Source: Alphaproteobacteria bacterium
GTDB lineage: Bacteria > Pseudomonadota > Alphaproteobacteria > Micavibrionales > Micavibrionaceae
Direction of reading: 5' to 3'
Assembly: GCA_030639165.1 (NCBI GenBank)
Contig: DAOWDF010000139.1
Location: 1 to 5,866, forward strand
DNA length: 5,866 bases
The notes beneath the pieces were generated by a model. The model searched no databases, was not told where the DNA came from, and worked only from the letters and a program-made list of their open reading frames with translations. The translations under genes and the position numbers were made by a program. Positions 1-5,654 of the stretch are shown piece by piece; positions within the stretch are counted from its first letter, which is position 1, and each line of letters begins with the position of its first letter.

Positions 1-878
1 ATCTCATGCTCTAGCGTAATTGTGCTAGCAGCAATAAATGGCGGAGAGGTTGTGCGTTTGCGCTCAGGAAGATTTTTCGATGGGGCAATAAGTCCATAAG
101 TTCTTTTCGCTATCTCATAAACTTGCGCTCCATCAACATCACCCGATACAACCAGAATGGCATTATTGGGAGCGTAATATTGCCTGTAAAAGCTCATCAC
201 TTCATCATGGCTCAAACCCTCAATTTCATGCATCCAGCCAATAACTGGCATCGCATAAGGGTGGTTGGGAAATAAGCTTTGCATCATTTGCTCAGCCATT
301 TGCGCACGCGGATCATTATCGGTGCGTTGGCGGCGCTCCTCCATTATAACCTTGTTTTCGGATGCAAAACCTTCGGCTGGAATATTCATCCCTGTCATAC
401 GACCAGCTTCCATGCTCATAACTTTTTCGAGATGCTCGCTAGAAATTGACTGGAAATATGCGGTGTAATCTTGCGAAGTAAAGGCATTATCCTCTCCACC
501 AAGTGCGCGGATAATTTTTGAGAACTCACCTTCTTCCAAATTACCTAGAGTAGGGTGGCTTTGCCCCTTAAACATTAGGTGCTCAAGAAAATGCGCTATG
601 CCAGATTTACCGCGTGGCTCATCCGCAGCGCCCACTTTATACCAAATCATGTGAGTAATAACAGGCGCGCGATGATTCTCCACTACTACGATTTTTAGGC
701 CATTATCCAGCGTATATGCTTTGGCATTAAAAACTTTCTTAGGTGCATCAGCCTTAATCTCTTTAGTGACGTTTAGGTTTTTAGGCGGAGGATTTCTATT
801 GATAATATAGAAACCTGATACAGTTATTAAAACTAATATAGCGAATGATAAAAACGCCTTTACTATAACCTTATACAT
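1..878 (-). CDS. M16 family zinc metallopeptidase (insulinase/pitrilysin type), N-terminal 292 residues, partial
   Basis: The reading frame opens with ATG at 878-876 and stays open to the left edge, so the C-terminal part is outside the window. Residues 7-26 are a hydrophobic segment, either a Sec signal peptide or an anchor, with no lipobox, which puts the enzyme in the periplasm. The inverted zinc motif HFLEH is at residues 96-100 (H96 and H100 zinc ligands, E99 catalytic base). The expected downstream glutamate lies in the ENKVIMEE stretch, E174 being the likely third ligand and E181 the second conserved acid. The segment around NHPYAMPVIGW (205-215) and the YYAPNNAILVVSGDV block (234-248) are typical of the family. 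The gene follows bamF after 5 bp, and its ribosome site AGAGGA lies inside the end of bamF, so the two are probably translationally linked. In related genomes a second M16 gene often follows; that cannot be seen here. The family call is firm, the substrate unknown. Confidence 0.95.
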   Translation of the reverse strand, partial: MYKVIVKAFLSFAILVLITVSGFYIINRNPPPKNLNVTKEIKADAPKKVFNAKAYTLDNGLKIVVVENHRAPVITHMIWYKVGAADEPRGKSGIAHFLEHLMFKGQSHPTLGNLEEGEFSKIIRALGGEDNAFTSQDYTAYFQSISSEHLEKVMSMEAGRMTGMNIPAEGFASENKVIMEERRQRTDNDPRAQMAEQMMQSLFPNHPYAMPVIGWMHEIEGLSHDEVMSFYRQYYAPNNAILVVSGDVDGAQVYEIAKRTYGLIAPSKNLPERKRTTSPPFIAASTITLEHE

Positions 879-883
879 GTTGG

Positions 884-1435
884 CTAATCCTCTATTGTTG
901 GGGTTATGCCGTCTGTAATATTTTTACCAGCTTGCTTGTTACTATCTATGCGGATTTTTTCTTCTTTTGCATTTACTATTGTCGCAGAAGGAAGGTTGTT
1001 ATGGCCACTTATATTAAGTAGTTTTTCTGCAACTGGTTTATTACGATCTTTAAGCTCTAATGTTTCTCTATCAACTATCTTGCGGATTGATGGATCAGCA
1101 TCCACAGCTCCGGCTTTTTGCAGTAATGAATTTTCGCTTGCACTAGAGTTTGTAATTGCATCACTTGTGCTTGCTGTATCCTCACCGAAAACAGCTTCTT
1201 TCGCCTGAACTATAGGCGCTTTTTCCTGTGGACGTGGAGCGCCTATATTTGGCGGTGGCAGAGTTAGGCTAGGCGGTATTTCCAACGGAGCGCGCGTTAT
1301 AACTTTAAATTCATCGGGAACGCCTTTTTCAAGCCCCATAGAGTCTTTAACCCCAGAGCATCCTTGTAATGCGCTAGCTGCTAGAATCATCAGGCAAAGC
1401 GATAGGCTTTTGTTTTTACGAGCGTATATATTCAT
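884..1435 (-). CDS. bamF: DUF3035 lipoprotein, probable outer-membrane BAM complex subunit BamF
   Basis: This encodes 183 residues with a lipoprotein signal peptide: a basic N-region (R6, K7, K9), a hydrophobic stretch at 11-23 and a lipobox ALQGC with the lipidated cysteine at C26. Serine, not aspartate, at +2 favours outer-membrane sorting. The start of the mature protein has the DUF3035 signature: GLEKG then PDEF (40-43), RAPLEIPP (48-55) and a proline-rich PPP (60-62). In Caulobacter this family is the BamF subunit of the beta-barrel assembly machinery. The rest is polar, probably extended, and carries no motif I recognise. AGGTGA stands 6 nt upstream of the ATG, supporting this start. 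It sits 41 bp after lspA, whose product would process it, and 5 bp before the M16 peptidase gene, an order conserved in alphaproteobacteria. The family assignment is good; membership of a BAM complex in this organism is inferred. Confidence 0.85.
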   Translation of the reverse strand: MNIYARKNKSLSLCLMILAASALQGCSGVKDSMGLEKGVPDEFKVITRAPLEIPPSLTLPPPNIGAPRPQEKAPIVQAKEAVFGEDTASTSDAITNSSASENSLLQKAGAVDADPSIRKIVDRETLELKDRNKPVAEKLLNISGHNNLPSATIVNAKEEKIRIDSNKQAGKNITDGITPTIED

Positions 1436-1476
1436 GGTTTTTCACCTAAGTATTATATGTATGATGCAGGATATAA

Positions 1477-1959
1477 TTATTTTGCAGATTTTTCAAAGAA
1501 TAAAGAGAAAATAATCAACATGGTAATTCCTACCACAACGGCCATATCTGCCACGTTAAAGGCTGGCCAATGATATCCTAAAGCATGAAAATCAAGGAAA
1601 TCTACAACTGCCCCGAATCTAGCTCTATCTACTATATTGCCTAACGCCCCACCAATTATTAGCGCATAGCAAATGCCAAACATATGTTCCTTCGCCTTCC
1701 AGAGCCAAACGCCAAACATGGTGGCAATTGCTAAAGCAACCACGATCAGAATATAGGGCATATATTCACCCGAGTTGCTGAACAGGGAGAAGCTAACGCC
1801 AGTATTCCAAGCAATAACAATATTAAAGAATGATGTTATTTCTATTGGGGTGAATCTGTCTGGTGCATTAAACACCATATCAGTAATTATCCATTTACTA
1901 ATCTGGTCTAATATTAAAACTACCGTGGCAATGCTTAGCCATATAATGCGTTTACACAT
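1477..1959 (-). CDS. lspA: Lipoprotein signal peptidase (signal peptidase II)
   Basis: An integral inner-membrane aspartyl protease that cuts prolipoproteins before the lipidated cysteine, after Lgt has acted. At 160 residues it has the usual family length. All conserved blocks are visible: DQISK (18-22), NTGVSFSLF (52-60), GGALGNIVDR (103-112), VVDFLDF (118-124) and FNVADMAVVVG (134-144). The catalytic aspartates are expected to be D120 and D138; D111 of the NIVDR block is the other invariant acid. Hydrophobic segments at about 5-17, 65-88, 93-110 and 135-154 fit the four-helix topology. AGGG a few bases upstream of the ATG serves as ribosome site. It follows the DoxX gene by 62 bp and precedes bamF, a likely substrate, by 41 bp. 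In many alphaproteobacteria lspA follows ileS; here ileS lies on the other strand with the bufferin operon between. Confidence 0.97.
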   Translation of the reverse strand: MCKRIIWLSIATVVLILDQISKWIITDMVFNAPDRFTPIEITSFFNIVIAWNTGVSFSLFSNSGEYMPYILIVVALAIATMFGVWLWKAKEHMFGICYALIIGGALGNIVDRARFGAVVDFLDFHALGYHWPAFNVADMAVVVGITMLIIFSLFFEKSAK

Positions 1960-1967
1960 ATTTTCCC

Positions 1968-1990
1968 TGACCTTGAAATTATAAAGGTCA
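1968..1990. repeat. 7-bp perfect inverted repeat directly upstream of lspA
   Basis: TGACCTT (1968-1974) and AAGGTCA (1984-1990) are perfect reverse complements separated by 9 bases. Read on the minus strand, the loop contains TATAAT (1983-1978) and the distal arm ends just before the lspA ribosome site. There is no U-tract after the stem in the direction of transcription, so it is not an intrinsic terminator. It could be an operator around a weak lspA promoter, or a hairpin affecting lspA translation; neither is shown. No good -35 element lies 16-18 nt upstream of the TATAAT. Confidence 0.4.
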
Positions 1991-2021
1991 CAGGTTAGTC
2001 ATTTGTTGAATGTAATCAAGC

Positions 2022-2495
2022 TTATTTTTTGCAGCAAAACCTGCGCCCGAATCTGCATATTAGGAAATCTGCAGAAAACATTCCTGCCCCTTTAAGCATA
2101 GGAACAGCCAAGAGCATCATCCATAGATAATGATCGTCATTCGACACACCGTAATCTTCGGGTATCAGAAATTGTATGCTCATGGTCATTATAAGCAGTC
2201 CAGCCGCGCTAACCCTCGTAAATAGGCCGAGTACCAGCAATACAGGAAGAATAACTTCCGCTCCTGTACCTACAATTGCTGCTACTTCTGGTGGTAGTAG
2301 CGGTAATGGGTGGTAATCAGTGAAGGCTGTGATTTGATTGCTCCACTGCCCATTAAAAAAGTCCTGTAAGCGCAGCCATCCAGATTTAAAGAATATATTG
2401 GCCATGAAAAGCCTGATGGCTAAATCTAATAACGGAGACAATGTGATATTTGATAGTTTTATGGTCTTAAAATATAGTGGGCAAAGCAGCTTCAT
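2022..2495 (-). CDS. DoxX-family inner-membrane protein of the bufferin operon (BufD/HvfX-like)
   Basis: This encodes a 157-residue membrane protein with four likely transmembrane segments (about 20-37, 70-91, 95-111 and 122-140). DoxX-family features are the amphipathic FFKSGWLRLQDF (35-46), GTGAEVILPVLLVLGLFTR (76-94) and DHYLWMMLLAVP (121-132). DoxX proteins commonly close DUF2282-MNIO-DUF2063 operons, where relatives are called HvfX or BufD; their biochemical role is unclear, with an electron-transfer or redox function for RiPP maturation suggested. The gene starts 6 bp after bufC, and its GGAGA ribosome site lies across the last bufC codons, arguing for coupled translation. An odd feature is the basic, cysteine-bearing C-terminus (C147, C154, C155, ending CCKK). 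The family call is firm; the role follows from context. Confidence 0.88.
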   Translation of the reverse strand: MKLLCPLYFKTIKLSNITLSPLLDLAIRLFMANIFFKSGWLRLQDFFNGQWSNQITAFTDYHPLPLLPPEVAAIVGTGAEVILPVLLVLGLFTRVSAAGLLIMTMSIQFLIPEDYGVSNDDHYLWMMLLAVPMLKGAGMFSADFLICRFGRRFCCKK

Positions 2496-2501
2496 TGTTT
2501 A

Positions 2502-3284
2502 TTATCTCCAATTATTAGAAAAAGTTTCTAATTTAATTTGCCGTTGTAGAAAAGCGGTAAAGTCAAAATCCGGGAATTCGCTAAGTGTTATTTCCACTGC
2601 TATTCCAAGAGAGATCCCATCATTTAATAATGTTAGGATAGTAAACTCGTCTTCTGCCAATGAAATTATATTAACCTCTAGTTCTTGGCGTATAACAAGG
2701 ATAAAGCATGGTTGTTCAGTTTTCATGTCAGGAGTAGCTATCTCACTATTCAAACAAAAATCCCGTATATCTATAAGCGGGTATTTTGAAGATATAAGAG
2801 TAGCTGATTCGCGTAAGTTAATTACAATATCACTAAGTGTTTCTGGCTCTATTCCTGCCAGTGTATCTGCCGCCATGGGGGCATCATCCGTCGCATAATA
2901 AGCATGGTTCAGCGCAAACTCTAATGTAGCTATATCAGGAAGATACGGCAAAGATTGTGCTGGGTCATACCCTTTAATAAAATAACCAAACCCCGCGCCA
3001 TACATTTGTAAACAGCCAATATTAGGTGGGTTATCAAATATAAAAGCGCGCGCCATAGGTTTAAGAAAATCTTCACCGACCAAATTATTAAGCAAAGGAA
3101 ATGTTGCACAAAGAGCGGCGCTAATGCTGCCAACAACATTATTATGATAGACTTTTAAACGTTCATGCAGCGCAATATCGCTATCCTTGAACATGCCATC
3201 AAAATCACTAGAGCTGGCCTGCAAATTACTGGCAGGCTGAAACATGGTTTCCTTGAATGTTTCTTGGAATTTTTTAAGCTGCAT
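2502..3284 (-). CDS. bufC: DUF2063 (BufC/HvfC-like) RiPP maturation partner protein
   Basis: This encodes 260 residues from the preferred ATG at 3284. The N-terminal half is a clear DUF2063 domain: RLKVYHNNVVGSISAAL (42-58), FPLLNNLVGEDF (62-73), MARAFI (77-82), PPNIGCLQMYGAGF (86-99) and LPYLPDIATLEFALNHAYYATD (112-133). The C-terminal half (about 140-260) is less conserved, mixed alpha/beta in appearance. In studied systems this protein pairs with the MNIO enzyme and helps it bind or modify the precursor peptide in the cytoplasm; no signal peptide is present here. The gene overlaps the end of bufB by 11 bp. A longer form starting at TTG 3299 is possible, but GAAGG placed 8 nt before the ATG favours the shorter one. 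Adjacent bufA, bufB and DoxX genes make the assignment strong. Confidence 0.9.
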   Translation of the reverse strand: MQLKKFQETFKETMFQPASNLQASSSDFDGMFKDSDIALHERLKVYHNNVVGSISAALCATFPLLNNLVGEDFLKPMARAFIFDNPPNIGCLQMYGAGFGYFIKGYDPAQSLPYLPDIATLEFALNHAYYATDDAPMAADTLAGIEPETLSDIVINLRESATLISSKYPLIDIRDFCLNSEIATPDMKTEQPCFILVIRQELEVNIISLAEDEFTILTLLNDGISLGIAVEITLSEFPDFDFTAFLQRQIKLETFSNNWR

Positions 3285-4152
3285 CGCGTTTGCCTTCAAT
3301 AATATTCCGCGCTAATGCTGCTTCACTAACTAAAGTTTTTAGAGGCGGGAAGTCCTGATCCCATTCAATTAAAGTCGGAATGCTGCCCATTTTTTTGACC
3401 GCATAGTCATATAAATCCCATACTTCTGCTTTGACTAGTTGGTTATGAGTATCCACTAGAATTATATGCTCGCCATCATCCTGAGTAATCTTGCGCTCTA
3501 TATGACCCGCTAAATGTATCTCGCCTATATGCTCATGCTTAACATTATCAATATATTCGAGCGCATCAATGCCGTGATTATGGCTTTGCACATAGATGTT
3601 ATTAATATCAAGCAATATTCCGCAGCCTGTGCGTGCTACTAGCTCATTCAGCAGCTCATACTCTTTCATCTCGTTATCATTAAATGCAAGATATGTTGAT
3701 GGATTTTCTACCAGCATTTTTCGCCCGAAATATTCTTGGCATTGGTCGATGTTATTGCATAAGCGCTGCAATGTTTCGCTGTTATATGGTAGTGGCAGCA
3801 AGTCATTTAAATGCGCATTACCGCTTGCGCTCCATGACACATGATCTGAAATAATAAATGGCTCATATATATCTATAAGATCTTTAATCTGGCGCAAATG
3901 ATTAGTATCTACTGCTTGATCCGAGCCAAGTGAGAGGCCGACACTATGCATACTTATAGGGAAGTTCTGTCTGATTTTTGTTAGTTGATGGCGGTTAATA
4001 CCACCGCCGAAATAATTCTCTGGATGGACTTCAAACCAGCCGAGATTCGGTGGATTGTCCATGATTTCTTGATAGTGCGGACTACGAAACCCAACACCCA
4101 CCGGATCAATAATAGGTAAATCCGGTGGGGTTGATTGAGAAGAGGTCTTCAT
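3274..4152 (-). CDS. bufB: MNIO-family (DUF692) multinuclear non-heme iron oxidase, bufferin maturase
   Basis: Predicted cytoplasmic TIM-barrel iron enzyme of the family that includes MbnB, TglH, HvfB and BufB. These enzymes oxidatively rearrange cysteines in a precursor peptide, giving thiooxazole or oxazolone groups. Numbered from the preferred start (292 residues), the conserved blocks are VGFRSPHYQEI (19-30), FEVHPENYF (40-48, H43), HSVGLSLGS (69-77), SDHVSW (102-107, H104), LPLPYN (120-124 region), VENPSTY (148-154, E149), LLDINN (180-185, D182), EIHLAGH (211-217, H213 and H217), VDTHNQ (233-238, D234 and H236) and LIEWD (261-265). The His, Asp and Glu residues listed are the expected iron ligands, all retained, so the enzyme should be active. 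Three ATGs compete (4167, 4155, 4152); AGGAG overlaps the first and stands 7 nt from the last, which I chose. It lies 21 bp after bufA and overlaps bufC. Confidence 0.95.
   Translation of the reverse strand: MKTSSQSTPPDLPIIDPVGVGFRSPHYQEIMDNPPNLGWFEVHPENYFGGGINRHQLTKIRQNFPISMHSVGLSLGSDQAVDTNHLRQIKDLIDIYEPFIISDHVSWSASGNAHLNDLLPLPYNSETLQRLCNNIDQCQEYFGRKMLVENPSTYLAFNDNEMKEYELLNELVARTGCGILLDINNIYVQSHNHGIDALEYIDNVKHEHIGEIHLAGHIERKITQDDGEHIILVDTHNQLVKAEVWDLYDYAVKKMGSIPTLIEWDQDFPPLKTLVSEAALARNIIEGKRDAA
3293..3297 (-). promoter_or_regulatory. Ribosome binding site deciding the bufC start
   Basis: GAAGG on the minus strand, inside the end of bufB, 8 nt before the ATG at 3284. The alternative TTG at 3299 has no comparable site upstream and overlaps this one. 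Confidence 0.55.
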
Positions 4153-4158
4153 CATATC

Positions 4159-4165
4159 TCTCCTC
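4159..4165 (-). promoter_or_regulatory. Ribosome binding site deciding the bufB start
   Basis: GAGGAGA on the minus strand. It overlaps the upstream ATG (4167-4165), so that codon cannot use it. It is 7 nt (from AGGAG) before the ATG at 4152 and 4 nt before the one at 4155, favouring 4152. Confidence 0.65.
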
Positions 4166-4173
4166 ATAATATA

Positions 4174-4542
4174 TTATTCAGCAGCTTCTTCTTTTGTTTC
4201 AGCTGTTGCGTCCACTTTTACTTCAGCTTCAGCAGCTTCTGGAGTTTCAGTAGCTTCTGGAGTTTCAGTAGCAAGAACAGGCTCTGTAGAACCGTTAGCT
4301 AGCTTGTCACAAGTACCAGTTGGCAATGCAACCCACTCAACGCCACTAGCATCAACTGTTGCTTGACCAGCACAACCATGTGCTTTATCAGCAGATCCAC
4401 AGCCATTCATGCCAGTTTTAACAACGCCATAGCATTTCTCAGTGCCTTCTTCCATTGCATTTACAGAAGTAGCTACGCCTGCTAATGCTGTTACTGCTAC
4501 TGCGCCAGCTAAAAGAGTATTTAATGTTTTTTTATTGCTCAT
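4174..4542 (-). CDS. bufA: DUF2282 bufferin precursor (BufA1-like periplasmic copper-binding RiPP)
   Basis: This encodes 122 residues. A Sec-type signal peptide (K4, K5, then a hydrophobic run at about 9-28) ends at SVNA, with cleavage predicted after A29. The core carries four cysteines in DUF2282 context: EKCYGVV (C37), NGC (C48), HGCAGQA (C57) and LPTGTCDKL (C78). In characterised bufferins, cytoplasmic MNIO and DUF2063 proteins modify core cysteines to thiooxazoles before export, and the product sequesters copper in the periplasm. From memory, the two inner cysteines are modified and the outer two form a disulfide; this needs checking here. Unusual is a tail of about 40 acidic, Ala/Thr/Pro/Glu-rich residues (85-122) with the repeat ATETPE. 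AAGGAA lies 7 nt before the ATG. It is the first gene of the operon, behind an ECF-type promoter. The family is clear; the metal bound is inferred. Confidence 0.93.
   Translation of the reverse strand: MSNKKTLNTLLAGAVAVTALAGVATSVNAMEEGTEKCYGVVKTGMNGCGSADKAHGCAGQATVDASGVEWVALPTGTCDKLANGSTEPVLATETPEATETPEAAEAEVKVDATAETKEEAAE
4234..4272 (-). repeat. 18-bp tandem repeat within the bufA acidic tail
   Basis: Two identical 18-base units (4234-4251 and 4252-4269) are followed by 3 bases of a third. Each unit encodes one ATETPE hexapeptide turn of the acidic tail. Being in frame, gain or loss of a unit would lengthen or shorten the tail without breaking the gene. Degenerate copies seem to flank it (the EAAEAE stretch). 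Confidence 0.8.
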
Positions 4543-4605
4543 AGTATTATTCCTTAATAGTTTAAGTTAAAAGTAATTAGTTAATCATGTAAGCTTATTA
4601 ATCAC

Positions 4606-4631
4606 TTCGTATGATTGGGTGAGAAGGTTAC
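4606..4631 (-). promoter_or_regulatory. Predicted ECF sigma (SigF-like) promoter of the buf operon
   Basis: On the minus strand GTAACC (4631-4626) and CGAA (4609-4606) are separated by exactly 16 bases. The AAC-type -35 and CGAA -10 are typical of extracytoplasmic-function sigma factors. As I recall, GTAACC and CGAA are the elements of Caulobacter SigF promoters, which drive bufferin operons in response to metals. Transcription would start near 4599, leaving a leader of about 57 nt before bufA. No sigma-70 promoter of similar quality lies between here and the bufA ATG. No sigma or anti-sigma gene is in the window. Confidence 0.75.
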
Positions 4632-4642
4632 ATCCATATAAA
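4615..4642 (+). promoter_or_regulatory. Candidate sigma-70 promoter of ribF
   Basis: TATAAA (4637-4642, five of six to consensus) follows TTGGGT (4615-4620, three of six) with a 16-base spacer. Transcription would begin around 4649, giving a leader of about 19 nt to the ATG at 4668 but only about 7 nt to the ATG at 4656. The -35 box is weak. Confidence 0.4.
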
Positions 4643-4655
4643 TACAAAAGCAACA

Positions 4656-5588
4656 ATGGTTATAAATATGAGATTCTTTGATACATATAATAATATCCCT
4701 GAAAATGCCACGGGCTGTGTAGTCGTTATCGGCAATTTTGATGGTGTTCATTTGGGGCATCAGGCTTTACTAGCAAAGGCTAGGGCGTTATCTGATGATC
4801 TCGGTAAGCCTCTGGCAGTGCTAACATTTGAGCCACATCCGCGCCAACTTTTCCGCCCTGACGAGCCGCCAAGCCGCATAACTATGAGCGAACTTAAATG
4901 CGAGCGTTTGGCAAATCATGGCGTTGATTGTATGTTCTCTATGCCCTTTGATTGGGACTTTGCTAGCCAGTCTGCGCAAGATTTTGTGCAAAATATTCTA
5001 GTCGATGGCCTAAAAGCATCACATATTATCGTAGGCTATAATTTTAGATTCGGTCAGCTCCGCAAAGGCAGTGCGCAAACTATTAAAGATGCAGGTTTGC
5101 CAGTGACAGTTATAGATGAAGTTGTTGGCGATGGAGCAGATAATTTGTCTTCATCTACAGTGCGCAGGTTGCTGCGTGATGGTGATATTGCCGCCGCTAA
5201 TGCAATGCTTGGTTGGGATTGGGAAGTACGCGGAGAGATATTTAAAGGCGATCAACGTGGGCGTGAGCTTGGTTATCCAACCGCTAATATGAATCTAGAT
5301 GGCATTGTGCATCCAGCATATGGAGTTTATGCTTGCATGGCGCGCATCGAGGGCGAGGATGAGTGGATGCCTGCCGCAGCTAATATAGGCATTCGCCCGA
5401 TGTTTGAGGTTAAGGTTGCGCAAATTGAAACCTTTATTTTTGATTTTGATCGTGAAATATATGGTGAAATCTTATGCGTGCGCCCCGTTAAGCGCCTGCG
5501 CGGTGAAGCTAAATTCACTTCCGTCGATGAGCTGGTAGAGCAAATGGCAAAAGACTGTACGCAGGCGCGGGATATTCTTGAACGATAG
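4656..5588 (+). CDS. ribF: Bifunctional riboflavin kinase / FAD synthetase
   Basis: Makes FMN from riboflavin and ATP, then FAD from FMN and ATP, in the cytoplasm. At 310 residues it has the normal length and both domains. The N-terminal FMN adenylyltransferase domain shows IGNFDGVHLGHQALL (25-39, with the HLGH nucleotidyltransferase motif), TFEPHPRQLF (57-66), VGYNFRFGQLRKGS (126-139) and SSSTVRRLL (165-173). The C-terminal riboflavin kinase domain shows GDQRGRELGYPTANM (198-212, PTAN binding motif), YGVYACMARI (222-231), NIGIRPMF (243-250, usual NIGxRPTF with Met for Thr) and ETFIFDFDREIYG (257-269). Neither candidate start has a good ribosome site; the second ATG (4668, MRFFDTY) better matches the usual RibF N-terminus and the candidate promoter. 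ileS follows after 66 bp in the same direction, a common pairing. It diverges from bufA. Confidence 0.97.
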   Translation: MVINMRFFDTYNNIPENATGCVVVIGNFDGVHLGHQALLAKARALSDDLGKPLAVLTFEPHPRQLFRPDEPPSRITMSELKCERLANHGVDCMFSMPFDWDFASQSAQDFVQNILVDGLKASHIIVGYNFRFGQLRKGSAQTIKDAGLPVTVIDEVVGDGADNLSSSTVRRLLRDGDIAAANAMLGWDWEVRGEIFKGDQRGRELGYPTANMNLDGIVHPAYGVYACMARIEGEDEWMPAAANIGIRPMFEVKVAQIETFIFDFDREIYGEILCVRPVKRLRGEAKFTSVDELVEQMAKDCTQARDILER

Positions 5589-5607
5589 GTAAAGCTTAAC
5601 TATTCCC

Positions 5608-5620
5608 ACCGTGCTACGGT
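5608..5620. repeat. Short inverted repeat between ribF and ileS
   Basis: ACCGT (5608-5612) and ACGGT (5616-5620) pair around a 3-base centre. The following bases are ATTTCCC, not a clean T-run, and five pairs are few, so it is at best a weak hairpin; a terminator is unlikely because ileS follows in the same direction. Confidence 0.2.
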
Positions 5621-5654
5621 ATTTCCCTTGATTCTTGAATGAATTATCGTCATT

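Noticed and set aside
265..468. Plus-strand open frame of 67 codons
   Set aside because: It lies wholly antisense to the well-supported M16 peptidase gene and its translation resembles no family.
906..1208. Plus-strand open frame of 100 codons opposite bamF
   Set aside because: Antisense shadow of the DUF3035 lipoprotein gene, with no ribosome site or recognisable domain.
1452..1457. TATAAT on the minus strand between lspA and bamF
   Set aside because: No -35 element at 16-18 bases upstream; in AT-rich DNA this hexamer alone is weak evidence for a promoter.
2338..2898. Plus-strand open frame of 186 codons across the DoxX and bufC genes
   Set aside because: It spans the antisense of two well-supported genes and their junction; its translation is serine-rich, low-information sequence.
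2930..3139. Minus-strand 69-codon hydrophobic frame inside bufC
   Set aside because: Out-of-frame overlap of the conserved DUF2063 domain; the hydrophobic composition comes from the frame shift.
4590..4597. Palindrome TAAGCTTA near the expected bufA transcription start
   Set aside because: Eight bases in AT-rich DNA is readily expected by chance and no second copy was seen that would suggest an operator.
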